Assembly (NCBI RefSeq): GCF_017313225.1
Contig: NZ_JAFLNE010000005.1
Span: forward strand, 1 to 64,000
DNA from: Allomuricauda sp. CAU 1633
GTDB taxonomy: Bacteria > Bacteroidota > Bacteroidia > Flavobacteriales > Flavobacteriaceae
Length of the DNA stretch: 64,000 nt
Direction of reading: 5' to 3'
The notes below the pieces were generated by a model. The model did not search any database, was not told where the DNA came from, and saw nothing but the letters and a program-made list of their open reading frames with translations. The position numbers and the translations under genes were made by a program. Shown piece by piece: positions 14,284 through 21,717 of this stretch (position 1 is its first letter; the number at the start of each line of letters is the position of its first letter).

Positions 14284-14373
14284 ATGATAAACCTATTACC
14301 AATACCCGGATTCATATTGATGTGCCTTGTGTGGTACTGGCAGATAAAGGGGAACAAAAAACCAAGGAGATGA
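14284..14373 (+). CDS. Membrane mini-protein, 29 aa
   Basis: MINLLPIPGFILMCLVWYWQ then a basic tail IKGNKKPRR: one membrane span with positive-inside end. Its TGA overlaps the ATG of the DUF551-like gene (ATGA), which supports translation. Function unknown. Confidence 0.45.
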   Translation: MINLLPIPGFILMCLVWYWQIKGNKKPRR

Positions 14374-14576
14374 AGTGGATTAGCGTAGAAGAAAAATTAC
14401 CCGGTTATGACCCGAATGATGAAAGGGCGTTCAAATATTTTTTCAGGGCAAACAACGAAAGGTATTATTCAGGCTATTCAGTCACAGAATATGGAAATAC
14501 CATGTTCTATCAGAGCAACGGTAGGAAAATATTGGGGGTGACCCATTGGACACCAATAGAACCACCAAAAAGATAG
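14370..14576 (+). CDS. DUF551-like protein, 68 aa
   Basis: Starts MKWISVEEKLPGYDPND and ends VTHWTPIEPPKR, the hallmarks of the small DUF551 family common in phages. The ATG at 14370 is preferred to an upstream frame extension because it matches the family start and overlaps the previous stop. Function unknown. Confidence 0.82.
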   Translation: MKWISVEEKLPGYDPNDERAFKYFFRANNERYYSGYSVTEYGNTMFYQSNGRKILGVTHWTPIEPPKR

Positions 14577-14653
14577 TATAAAACTGTAAAACAGATATAA
14601 ATAGAGCCGAAGCGTCAACGGCAACATTTGACGTATTTCAAAACATTTAAAAA

Positions 14654-15394
14654 ATGAGCAGAGCGGACGAATTTAAGAACCAGAACCCAAACCCATGCAA
14701 CATCTTCCTGAACTGGAACAGTAACGATGGATGTTTCCAGTATTGGGACAGGGAATCCGAGACCAATGTCCCGGTGAAGATGCCCTTTAAGTTTCTTTTT
14801 CTCAAACAACTCCACACCGTGAAAGGTTGGAGCAATTCAAGCGAGAGCGGCATCTATTCCAACGAGGTCGATAAGATTGGCGAGGAAAAGATGAACGTAA
14901 GGAGTTTCAAGGGCGGACAGATTGCCGAGGGGCTTTGGAAGGACATCAAGGCACGTGTAAAGGATTTCGGTGGGCATTATGTAAGGAGCGTTTATATCAT
15001 GCTGGAGGATGGCACATTGGCCAACCTACAACTTAAGGGAAGCCAAGCGCAAGAATGGTACGAGTTCACCAAAAAGACCTTTAAACGGCTACAGGATGAA
15101 TGGGTAGAAGTGGTCGGGGCGGATGCCCGCAAGAACGGAAGCGTCAAGTACACCGTTCCACAATTCGTGTTCAACACATCCCTTAATTCAACAGAGGGCG
15201 AAAAGGCAGAGGAAGTGTATGCCGTGATCAAAATGTACATGGATGCCTATCTAGCATCGAACCAAGTCGAAAAGGAACTGGAAAGCGCGGTGGATGCCTA
15301 CGAGGAAAAACAGAACATGCCACCTACCCCACCAGTTGAGGAAGATGCGGTTTTGGCAGTGCAAGAAGATGACGAATCGGATTTGCCATTTTGA
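14654..15394 (+). CDS. SSB-like DNA-binding protein, 246 aa
   Basis: The last residues EDDESDLPF imitate the acidic DDDLPF-type tail through which SSB proteins recruit replication and repair partners. A ~190-residue N-terminal domain (CNIFLNWNSNDGCFQYWDRE onwards) is beta-rich with aromatic residues. A linker PPTPPVEEDAVLAVQ connects it to the tail. It is not a classical OB-fold SSB by eye, so it is probably a phage functional analogue. It heads the recombination/replication block (two unknown genes, ninG, dnaC). Confidence 0.65.
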   Translation: MSRADEFKNQNPNPCNIFLNWNSNDGCFQYWDRESETNVPVKMPFKFLFLKQLHTVKGWSNSSESGIYSNEVDKIGEEKMNVRSFKGGQIAEGLWKDIKARVKDFGGHYVRSVYIMLEDGTLANLQLKGSQAQEWYEFTKKTFKRLQDEWVEVVGADARKNGSVKYTVPQFVFNTSLNSTEGEKAEEVYAVIKMYMDAYLASNQVEKELESAVDAYEEKQNMPPTPPVEEDAVLAVQEDDESDLPF

Positions 15395-15433
15395 TGGAAG
15401 GGAGTAAAGAACAATTTTTAAAACTAAGGGAAA

Positions 15434-15928
15434 ATGAGCATTCAGAATTACATAGCGAATTTGGACAGGTGCATAGATGGTTTGAGGAAATACGCCGTTT
15501 CGGGGGACATCCAACCGCACGAGGCATACGCACTGATAAAGGAATCGGGAATCGATGAAAGGCTCGGTTCCTGTATATCGGAGATACGGGGCGTTGCAGT
15601 GGACGGCTTGAAGCACAATTATCTGGAGGGGAATGAAAAGAACTATAAGAGCAATGGCTACGCCTTTACGGTAAGGTCAGGTTCGACCAGATATTATTTC
15701 ACCGATGTTCCAGAGGTCAAGGAAAAGAAAATCCTTGCGGAATCAACGGAGGAATGGAAAGGCTTCAAGGCTTCCGAACATAAGTATAAAACCGCCTTTT
15801 TGATGAAGCAGAAGAACATGGCGATGTTCGATGAGGAAACCGGAGAGGAAGTAGATGTTTCAAGTGTCAAGGTGGTCTATTCACCAGATACCTTATCCGT
15901 AAAGAAAATTGAAAAGGAACTTGTTTGA
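15434..15928 (+). CDS. Phage recombination-block protein, 164 aa
   Basis: Starts MSIQNYIANLDRCIDGLRKY; helical N-terminus, then a beta region SNGYAFTVRSGSTRYYFTDV, a helical KASEHKYKTAFLMKQKNM segment and a SSVKVVYSPDTLSVKK end. It lies between the SSB-like protein and NinG, where phages often carry annealing proteins or nuclease inhibitors, but I see no diagnostic motif. Coupled to the next gene through TGATG. Confidence 0.6.
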   Translation: MSIQNYIANLDRCIDGLRKYAVSGDIQPHEAYALIKESGIDERLGSCISEIRGVAVDGLKHNYLEGNEKNYKSNGYAFTVRSGSTRYYFTDVPEVKEKKILAESTEEWKGFKASEHKYKTAFLMKQKNMAMFDEETGEEVDVSSVKVVYSPDTLSVKKIEKELV

Positions 15929-16281
15929 TGCTGATAGTAGGCGCACAACTGGAGAGTTACAGAAGTCTTAAGGACAAGACCCTTAAGCTCAGTTTTGAGA
16001 CGCAGGAGCCAAGCCCTGAGCAATTGACCGAGATTGCCAAGGCTTCCCAAAAGTTCGGTTATCTGGCCTTTAAGGAAGATAATTTCAAGACCGATGAACT
16101 GGAAGTGTTGAACGGCCTTAAATCAGATTATGAAGACAAAGGGAAATCAAAGAGCCAACGTTTGAGGGCGGTACTCTATAAGAATTTCGAGCAGGACAAT
16201 CTTGGTTATAAGGTGTTCGATGATTTCTACAACAGGAAGATGGAGGAATTGATAAACCACTTTAAGGGAAAATTGGATTGA
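15928..16281 (+). CDS. Phage recombination-block protein, 117 aa
   Basis: ATG at 15928 overlaps the previous TGA; a TTG one codon earlier is rejected. MLIVGAQLESYRSLKDKTLK, then a EPSPEQLTEIAKASQKFGYL segment and a helical end. The early part resembles a core used by several phage proteins that modify host or recombination functions. Unassigned. Coupled by TGATG to ninG. Confidence 0.6.
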   Translation: MLIVGAQLESYRSLKDKTLKLSFETQEPSPEQLTEIAKASQKFGYLAFKEDNFKTDELEVLNGLKSDYEDKGKSKSQRLRAVLYKNFEQDNLGYKVFDDFYNRKMEELINHFKGKLD

Positions 16282-16901
16282 TGAAACAAAAGCCCAAACC
16301 CTGTAAAGGAATCCAACCGACCACAAAAGGTCTTGGATGTGGAAAACCAACATACTACAGAACGTATGGATTGGGCAGGGATTGTGGCTGTTACCAAGAT
16401 TGGCTCTTGAACACGGAAGCCGGAAAACTAAAGATGAAGAAAGCGGAATTGAAGGCTACCAAACCACGAAGGGAACTTGAAAAGGCCGAAAGGGAGCATA
16501 AGGAACGCATGAGATTGCCCAAGGCCTTGGAAATAACGCAGGAGGTGTTCAATAGATATATAAGGCTTAGGGATGTTGGATTGCCCTGTATCTCGGAGGG
16601 GATAGCATGGAAGAACGATTTTGATGCAGGGCATTTCTTCTCGGTAAAACAGTACAGTGAACTGAGGTTTGATTTTGACAACTGCCACGGGCAGAGCATC
16701 CAGGGAAACAGGATGAAGGACGGGAACTTTCAGGACTATGCTATAAACCTTCCATATAGAATCGGAGAGGAACGTTTCGCAGAATTGCTCAAAAGGGCGG
16801 AAAGGTCAAAACAAAGGGTTAAGAAATGGACTTTGGAAGAACTGGAAGAAATAAGGACTGAATGTAAACGGAGAATTAAAGAATTACAAAATGGAGCCTA
16901 A
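16281..16901 (+). CDS. ninG: NinG/Rap-type recombination nuclease
   Basis: 206 aa; the lambda homologue cleaves branched DNA during phage recombination. Seen: an N-terminal zinc-like cluster (CKG...GLGCGKPTYYR...CGCYQDW), a long charged helix, then the HNH-like core CISEGIAWKNDFDAGHFFS and FDNCHGQSIQGNRMKDGN, matching NinG. The ATG at 16281 overlaps the upstream TGA; a TTG just upstream is rejected. Its last 15 codons are repeated after the next gene (17086-17130). Confidence 0.88.
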   Translation: MKQKPKPCKGIQPTTKGLGCGKPTYYRTYGLGRDCGCYQDWLLNTEAGKLKMKKAELKATKPRRELEKAEREHKERMRLPKALEITQEVFNRYIRLRDVGLPCISEGIAWKNDFDAGHFFSVKQYSELRFDFDNCHGQSIQGNRMKDGNFQDYAINLPYRIGEERFAELLKRAERSKQRVKKWTLEELEEIRTECKRRIKELQNGA

Positions 16902-17088
16902 AGAAAGAGCAAAGGAAATCTATGATAAAATGAAGGGCTTTCGGGTGAAGAACTCCCATCGAAAAAAATGTGCCTTGGTTGCTGTTGATATAATCCTAAA
17001 AGATGTTGGAGCTGAAGATTGGCTTCCAGATGAAGAATTGGGAATCAATTATTGGCAAGCGGTCAGAAAGGAAATTGAAAAACTCTAA
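16891..17088 (+). CDS. Small phage protein, 65 aa (inserted after ninG)
   Basis: Starts MEPKERAKEIYDKMKGFRVK; helical with HRKKCALVAVDIILKD. Similar short proteins are frequent in Bacteroidota phages. It begins inside the ninG 3' end, and a degenerate copy of that 3' end follows its stop, so it appears to be a later insertion. Function unknown. Confidence 0.62.
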   Translation: MEPKERAKEIYDKMKGFRVKNSHRKKCALVAVDIILKDVGAEDWLPDEELGINYWQAVRKEIEKL

Positions 17089-17130
17089 GGACTGAATGTA
17101 AAAAACGTATAAAGGAACTTGAAAATGGAA
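17086..17130 (+). repeat. Second, degenerate copy of the ninG 3' end
   Basis: TAAGGACTGAATGTAAA occurs exactly at 16852-16868 and 17086-17102. Downstream the two copies still encode TECKRRIKELQNGA and TECKKRIKELENGN, each followed by TAA. Spacing is 234 bp, with the 65-residue gene in between. Confidence 0.85.
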
Positions 17131-17424
17131 ACTAAACAGACAAGCACACTGGCCTACGATAAATATCGTGCCGATGGAAAAAAGGAGCGTGACCACAAGA
17201 TAATACTGTGGGTGCTCTCCACTTATGGAAGATTGACCGCTTTCGGTATAGCGAAACGTGCCTTTTACAAGGTCATGGAGAACGGAAGGGAGCGCACAAG
17301 AAAACTTGATTACATCGCCGTCAATAGAAGAATGAAGGAGTTGCGGGAATCAAGCCTTGTGGAGATAGTGGACAGGCACAAAGATGTTGACGGGAGTCTG
17401 AGAACGAGGTATTCCCTGAAATGA
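17125..17424 (+). CDS. Winged-helix-like protein, 99 aa
   Basis: The ATG at 17125 (METKQTSTLAYDKYRADGKK) is chosen over a TTG at 17119. The pattern IILWVLSTYGRLTAFGIAKR, YIAVNRRMKELRESSLVEIV and GSLRTRYSLK is that of a small winged-helix DNA-binding domain. It could regulate the replication block. Coupled by ATGA to the next gene. Confidence 0.68.
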   Translation: METKQTSTLAYDKYRADGKKERDHKIILWVLSTYGRLTAFGIAKRAFYKVMENGRERTRKLDYIAVNRRMKELRESSLVEIVDRHKDVDGSLRTRYSLK

Positions 17425-17627
17425 AATTTTGGATTGCCCCTTCCCTTTACCGCCCCGATAAGGAGTGCTTCATATTCCGTGAGGACGGTGTTGAGATAAA
17501 GGTGGCAATCTGCGAGAACATAAATTCTGTGAGCCTTATGTCGCTGAAAAAGAACCATTATTTGAGAACGGTTGAGAAAATCGAGATACACAACTACTAC
17601 AACATGACAAAGAAAATAGAACTGTAA
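17421..17627 (+). CDS. Small phage protein, 68 aa
   Basis: MKFWIAPSLYRPDKECFIFR, beta-rich followed by a charged end. ATGA overlap with the previous gene and TAATG overlap with the next. Function unknown. Confidence 0.58.
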   Translation: MKFWIAPSLYRPDKECFIFREDGVEIKVAICENINSVSLMSLKKNHYLRTVEKIEIHNYYNMTKKIEL

Positions 17628-17908
17628 TGACACTCGAAGAGCGCAAAATCGAATTTATCGCTGAAGTACATACAACGGCACTCAACAAATATTCGGATGA
17701 AATGATTTCAGATTTCATCGGGTACTGGACTGAACTGGACAGAAAGAAAAAGAACGTGATGCGCTTTGAGGGGGAAAAGTATTTTTCAATGGGAAGGAGA
17801 TTGGGAAGATGGGCAAAAAACGAAAAACAATGGAACACCCCTAAAATTAGGGAAACAAAAGTGAACGAACCAAAATTGATACAGGTAGATTTCAATAAAT
17901 ATGGATGA
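17627..17908 (+). CDS. Replication-block protein, 93 aa
   Basis: The core ISDFIGYWTELDRKKKNVMR followed by FEGEKYFSMGRRLGRWAKN resembles a short segment found in phage replication proteins next to helicase loaders (YW...K.RFE...F...RL..W). Eight-nucleotide overlap with the DnaC-like gene supports a joint role. No catalytic motif. Confidence 0.65.
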   Translation: MTLEERKIEFIAEVHTTALNKYSDEMISDFIGYWTELDRKKKNVMRFEGEKYFSMGRRLGRWAKNEKQWNTPKIRETKVNEPKLIQVDFNKYG

Positions 17909-18596
17909 AGCAAAGGGATTTGGGGCTGAACTGAAGGATTTTCAGCAGTCCTTACGGGAAAAGGTAAAGCATGATGTCTATAAAGCACCTGAAACCCATA
18001 AGGTGAAAAGAAGTGTGGTTGATTTTGATGGGCTTTTTGAAAGGCATTCAAAAAAACTCTGCCAAGGCTTTGAGACAAATTTCAATGTTGAGGAGATTAA
18101 GTACTATTTCAGGGAGCTGTACTCAAAAGGGTACGATAAAGGTCTTCTTGTTTACGGTTCTTTAGGGGTGGGCAAGACCATGATATTCGACATAATCCAC
18201 TCAATGGCAAAGGAACTTGTCGTTTCACAGGGATTCCAAGGGCTTTGGTTCACAAAATGCACCGCCCCTTGGTTGGTCAGTGAAAGGATGAGGAGCGTGG
18301 AGGAAGGCTATACGGGGAGTTTTGATATAGCAACCTACCACAGGGGAAAACTTTATATAGACGATTTGGGAGCGGAACAACTGTGCTTCAACAAATATGA
18401 GCTTTTGGAAGAGATATTGTTCCAGAGACACCGAAACAAGGCTTTGACGATGGTGACAACAAACCTGACCCCTGCTGAAATTGGAAAAAGATATGGTGCA
18501 AGGGTCTTTGATAGGCTACCTGAAATGTTCCACATGATAAAATGGGAAGGTGAAAGCAAAAGAACGGTTAGCAAAAAACAAGGAAACAAGATTTAA
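17901..18596 (+). CDS. dnaC: DnaC/IstB-type AAA+ helicase loader
   Basis: 231 aa. It should load the host replicative helicase at the phage origin. Walker A GSLGVGKT, Walker B LYIDDLGAE, sensor 1 TMVTTNLTP and arginine finger region GARVFDRL are all present. The ~60-residue N-terminus is the usual adapter region. No phage helicase or primase is visible, so host DnaB is the likely partner. ATG start overlapping the preceding gene. Confidence 0.88.
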   Translation: MDEAKGFGAELKDFQQSLREKVKHDVYKAPETHKVKRSVVDFDGLFERHSKKLCQGFETNFNVEEIKYYFRELYSKGYDKGLLVYGSLGVGKTMIFDIIHSMAKELVVSQGFQGLWFTKCTAPWLVSERMRSVEEGYTGSFDIATYHRGKLYIDDLGAEQLCFNKYELLEEILFQRHRNKALTMVTTNLTPAEIGKRYGARVFDRLPEMFHMIKWEGESKRTVSKKQGNKI

Positions 18597-18617
18597 GAAA
18601 CATATAAAGGATGTGTT

Positions 18618-18986
18618 ATGAGGGAACGAAAATTTAGGGTTCGGTATCATCAAGAGGCGCAGGGCAATATCCCAGAGCAAATTATAAAGAGGGTTTACCC
18701 GTTTAAAGACCTTTTGGAATATGGAAAGCCACATAACATTGAAAAAATCATTTCAATTGATGATTGGACAGGCCTTAAGGACAAGAACGGAAGTGAGATT
18801 TTTGAAGGGGATATTCTGCAATATCAGTTTGAAGATGAAGATAATAAAGCTTTTGAAATAGTTTGGCACCAATTCGGTTGGGGGTTTAAATATAAACATT
18901 GGGAACATCCTTCCTATATGAACCCTTTCAACATTGAGTACGGGGCAATAATCGGAAACATCCATGAAAATCCAGGGTTGCTATGA
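18618..18986 (+). CDS. YopX-family phage protein, 122 aa
   Basis: MRERKFRVRYHQ at the start, then WTGLKDKNGSEIFEGDIL, a strand-rich middle and GAIIGNIHENPGLL at the end. These are the signature elements of YopX proteins, a common phage family of unknown function. Coupled to the next gene by ATGA. Confidence 0.9.
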   Translation: MRERKFRVRYHQEAQGNIPEQIIKRVYPFKDLLEYGKPHNIEKIISIDDWTGLKDKNGSEIFEGDILQYQFEDEDNKAFEIVWHQFGWGFKYKHWEHPSYMNPFNIEYGAIIGNIHENPGLL

Positions 18987-19471
18987 AAACCCTAACCCTC
19001 ATATTGTTCCCTTTCCTTGTATCGGCGCAGATTCATTTGAATATAGGCATAGTTGACATCCAAGATAGATTGGACGGCAATACAATGGCTTGGGACGTTG
19101 GCTATTCGCAATTCTTTGAAAGAGTGGGCATAGGGGCAAACTTCCGCAGCACCCAGATAAAAGGGGACGGGTACTTTACACTCGAGGGAAATGTGAGGTA
19201 TAGGATGGTGGAAGAGAGGATTTATAGAAGTGAGATTTCCGCAGGGGCGGGATGGAACCTTGACGAACACGACATCCACCCGATTGTAGGACTTAGGAAC
19301 GCCGTACGTATCGACGAGGGAACATGGCTGACCGTTGATTTTGACAACAGTTACAGAAACAGTCAAGATTGGAACGGTGGTGGATGGCGTTTTGAGACCT
19401 ATCTGCTTATAGGGATAAGTCTTGATGTTAAGTGGCAGAGGAATTTAAGGAAAAGAAAAAGGTTTTTTTGA
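18983..19471 (+). CDS. Secreted outer-membrane-barrel-like protein, 162 aa (cargo)
   Basis: Signal peptide MKTLTLILFPFLVSAQ followed by alternating strands (IGVGANFRS-like, GYFTLEGNVRYRMV, RSEISAGAGWNLDE, HPIVGLRNAVRI), compatible with an 8-stranded barrel. The C-terminus is basic (RNLRKRKRFF). An outer membrane protein in an early phage region is unexpected; surface alteration by the lysogen is an inference. Followed at once by the SPFH gene. Confidence 0.68.
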   Translation: MKTLTLILFPFLVSAQIHLNIGIVDIQDRLDGNTMAWDVGYSQFFERVGIGANFRSTQIKGDGYFTLEGNVRYRMVEERIYRSEISAGAGWNLDEHDIHPIVGLRNAVRIDEGTWLTVDFDNSYRNSQDWNGGGWRFETYLLIGISLDVKWQRNLRKRKRFF

Positions 19472-19472
19472 T

Positions 19473-20015
19473 ATGAATCAGATTCAAGAGTTTATTCAAT
19501 ACATACTTCAAAGCGTTAAGTTTTGGGTAATTGTACAACCTTGGCAAACGGGGTTGATAGTTAGATTTGGAAAGAATGTGAGAAAGATAGAAAAGGGAGT
19601 GTATTTTAAAATACCCTATTTTGATTCGGTTTATATCCAAGAATCTAGGTTGAGGGTTTCACCGCTTTCCATGCAGACATTGACAACAAAGGATTTAAAG
19701 ACAATCACTCTTAACGGTTCAGTTGGTTACAGTATAGAATCGATTGAGGATTTATATAAGACACTCTACCATCCCGAAACCACCATAGCCAATATCGTTA
19801 TGAGTGAGATTTCAGATTACATCTACTCCAAGGATTTGATAGATATTACCCCAAAACAACTTCAGAAGAACGTGTTTGAAAAACTCAACACACATCAATA
19901 TGGTTTAAAATTCGAGTATTTTAAGATTACAAATTTTGCGGTTGTAAGGACTTATAGACTTATCCAAGACCAAAGCTGGATTGACGAAACCTTAAAAATG
20001 GACGAAAGTAAATAA
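19473..20015 (+). CDS. SPFH/Band 7 (stomatin-like) protein, 180 aa (cargo)
   Basis: An N-terminal hydrophobic/amphipathic segment (VKFWVIVQPWQTGLIVRFGK) leads into an SPFH core with PYFDSVYIQESRLRVSPLSM, TKDLKTITLNGSVGYSIE and TTIANIVMSEISDYIYS, ending with a FEYFKITNFAVVRTYRL strand. Typical bacterial stomatins are 250-320 aa, so the C-terminal coiled coil is missing or reduced. SPFH proteins form membrane-associated rings and can guard phage or host proteases. Its presence beside a barrel protein near the integrase marks cargo. Confidence 0.78.
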   Translation: MNQIQEFIQYILQSVKFWVIVQPWQTGLIVRFGKNVRKIEKGVYFKIPYFDSVYIQESRLRVSPLSMQTLTTKDLKTITLNGSVGYSIESIEDLYKTLYHPETTIANIVMSEISDYIYSKDLIDITPKQLQKNVFEKLNTHQYGLKFEYFKITNFAVVRTYRLIQDQSWIDETLKMDESK

Positions 20016-20052
20016 CCATGAACCGAGAGGAACCATTGGAGATACAGTTGAT

Positions 20053-20274
20053 ATGATTTTAGAAACGGTAACAAAGGAAGAAGTTAAGGAAATGGTCGAG
20101 TTCTATTTTGACCCAGGCCTTTTGAGAAGGGAAACGGCAGCGAGGTATCTTGATATGCCGTTATCAACTTTTGATGAGTTCACGAGGCAGAACCCTCATT
20201 TAAAGAAGTACAATGGTAAGCGTGTGAGATATTGCCCAAAAGAGCTTAAGAAAGCCTTTCAAAGTGCGATATAA
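20053..20274 (+). CDS. Excisionase-like HTH protein, 73 aa
   Basis: DPGLLRRETAARYLDMPLST then FDEFTRQNPHLKKYNGKRVR: a MerR/Xis-type winged helix-turn-helix. It ends 28 nt inside the convergent integrase gene, the normal place of a recombination directionality factor. Specificity is not shown. Confidence 0.65.
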   Translation: MILETVTKEEVKEMVEFYFDPGLLRRETAARYLDMPLSTFDEFTRQNPHLKKYNGKRVRYCPKELKKAFQSAI

Positions 20275-21403
20275 AATCAAGTGCCTTGTCCATGCTTGTC
20301 TTTCCTATGTACTTTAAAAAAGTTTCCTCTGAACTATGGCCAGTTATTCCCATCAACACGGGGGTAGGTATCTTGCCAAAGAAGTTGGTGGCAAAACTTC
20401 GCCTTAGATCATGTGTACCTATAATTTCCCACTTTGGAAAATAACCCGTTTTGCTGGGTTTTCCTTTCTTGCCACGCTTGAACCCATATACTTTTTGTTC
20501 AAGTTCCGCTTCCTTGCATACCAACTTGATATAATCGTTTAGTTTTTGCAAACTTATCGGATGTGGAAAATCTTCCAATATCCACTCAATGTCCTTAACT
20601 ATAGGTAAAATTATATCCTTTCCGGTCTTGGACTGTCTTATCTCAAAAAACTTTGTTCCCTTGACCTCTTTTAAATCCTTTAATCTCAACGATAGTAAAT
20701 CACCTCCCCTCTGCCCTACCATACATCCCAATAGGAGCCATTTACGTGCATTATCCAGATAGGGCAGTAAATCCAGTCCCTTTATTTTTTTTTGTTCCTC
20801 TGGGGTCACTATAACAAGCTCTTTCTTCTTCTCGGAAAGTTTGGGGACTTTCTTTATTTCAGGATTTATTTTCTTTCCCACATTTTCCGCGTCCCTGCAA
20901 ACCGTCTTTAAAAGCTCGATGTTCTTCCCCACCGTGTTCAATGAATCCCCTTTATCGAACAGCCATTTTTGGAAGTCCCTTGCAAATTTTGCATCCACCC
21001 TGACCAGTGGAATGTTCTCTTGGTATTTGTCTATGAGTTTGTTGAAGCTCTTATAAAGTTTTATGCGTCCTTCGGAAAGTCCAAAGCCCCCCTTCCTGTT
21101 CTTGCGTGTGTGGGATGTCGCCAATATTTCATTAATTTGCGACTGTACAGTTTCCTCGTTGTTCTCAGATGACAATATCGATTCAATCCATTTATCATTA
21201 TGCACCTCCACTTCATTGTAACTTTCCTCTATTTCATTCTGTAGTTTTCGGAGTTTGAGCTGTAAAGGTTTATCTTTGTGCCAGTTCTCTGAATTGCAGA
21301 TAAAGCGGGTTTTCTTACGGAACAGTTTTTCCCTTGAAATCGACACCCTTACGTACACGGGTACGGTACGCCCCTTTGAGCGGATATAGAATTTAGTTTT
21401 CAT
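20246..21403 (-). CDS. int: Tyrosine integrase
   Basis: 385 aa. It catalyses site-specific insertion and excision. The C-terminal catalytic domain shows GQRGGDLLSL (Arg), a Lys region QSKTGKDIILP, GTHDLRRSFATNFF (His, Arg), GITGHSSEETF (His) and KYIG (Tyr nucleophile). The SAM-like core-binding domain and an N-terminal arm-binding part precede it (KFYIRSKGRTVPVYVRVSIS), as in Bacteroidota integrases. The ATG at 21403 is chosen: the longer frame starts at 21442, at the predicted transcription start. Confidence 0.95.
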   Translation of the reverse strand: MKTKFYIRSKGRTVPVYVRVSISREKLFRKKTRFICNSENWHKDKPLQLKLRKLQNEIEESYNEVEVHNDKWIESILSSENNEETVQSQINEILATSHTRKNRKGGFGLSEGRIKLYKSFNKLIDKYQENIPLVRVDAKFARDFQKWLFDKGDSLNTVGKNIELLKTVCRDAENVGKKINPEIKKVPKLSEKKKELVIVTPEEQKKIKGLDLLPYLDNARKWLLLGCMVGQRGGDLLSLRLKDLKEVKGTKFFEIRQSKTGKDIILPIVKDIEWILEDFPHPISLQKLNDYIKLVCKEAELEQKVYGFKRGKKGKPSKTGYFPKWEIIGTHDLRRSFATNFFGKIPTPVLMGITGHSSEETFLKYIGKTSMDKALDFISHFERLS

Positions 21404-21443
21404 GTGTGCAACAGTTGTGCAACCAAATCGGTTAGCGGTCATA

Positions 21444-21451
21444 CAAAACTA
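21444..21451 (-). promoter_or_regulatory. Integrase promoter (-7 element)
   Basis: Minus strand TAGTTTTG, a full TAnnTTTG match; start near 21438, leaving about 35 nt to the ATG at 21403. No clear -33 element. A nearby GTAAA/TTTAC inverted repeat (21469-21486) may be an arm-type site. Confidence 0.45.
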
Positions 21452-21511
21452 TACCAAAGAAACGTAAATACAGGGGTTTACAATGATAAAATATGATATA
21501 CCACTGATAAA

Positions 21512-21530
21512 GTAGCCCCTCTCTCGCTAC
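21512..21530. other. Likely attachment-site remnant at the prophage end
   Basis: GTAGCCCCTCTCTCGCTAC, with GTAGC/GCTAC ends, lies behind the integrase gene and directly before a host-type terminator. CTCTCGC followed by T would fit the 3' strand of a tRNA acceptor stem, a usual integration target. No tRNA body is present here, so the intact gene would be at the other prophage end, outside the window. Confidence 0.4.
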
Positions 21531-21564
21531 AAAAAAAGACCATTTTGTGAAATGGTCTTTTTTT
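21531..21564 (+). terminator. Intrinsic terminator at the prophage/chromosome junction
   Basis: AAAGACCATTT (21535-21545) and AAATGGTCTTT (21550-21560) form an 11-bp stem with a 4-nt loop, A tract before and T tract after, so it can work in both directions. Its stem is almost identical to the terminator at 24059-24088. Confidence 0.85.
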
Positions 21565-21664
21565 ATGTCCATTATTTTCCCAGCTTTTTAAACAGTCATA
21601 TAACCTCACCTGCTTCTTTGAACTTTTCTATCGTTCCCAATGGCAATTGAAAGCTGAAAATGTC

Positions 21665-21698
21665 TTTGTCTTAATGCGAATGGAAAAGCGTAAATTTA
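21665..21698 (+). promoter_or_regulatory. Promoter of the Crp/Fnr gene
   Basis: TTTG (21665-21668), 22-nt spacer, TAAATTTA (21691-21698; one mismatch to TAnnTTTG), 20 nt before the TTG start at 21718. Confidence 0.45.
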
Positions 21699-21717
21699 AA
21701 GAAAGTGTAAAATCATC

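Larger units (their letters stand above)
1..21530. mobile_element. Integrated temperate phage (right part; left end outside window)
   Basis: Seen: terminase small and large subunits, a repressor-like gene, RNase HI, an SSB-like protein, NinG, a DnaC-type loader, YopX, an Xis-like protein and a tyrosine integrase, with many short ATGA/TGATG-overlapping genes. Typical chromosomal genes begin at 21718. Leftward genes run off the window start, so head and tail genes probably lie upstream. The right boundary is placed at the inverted repeat 21512-21530, just before a terminator. No structural genes are visible, so whether the phage is intact cannot be judged. Confidence 0.93.

Noticed and set aside
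1..21530. Known anti-phage defence system in the prophage
   Set aside because: No recognisable restriction, toxin-antitoxin, CBASS, retron or Abi component could be identified.
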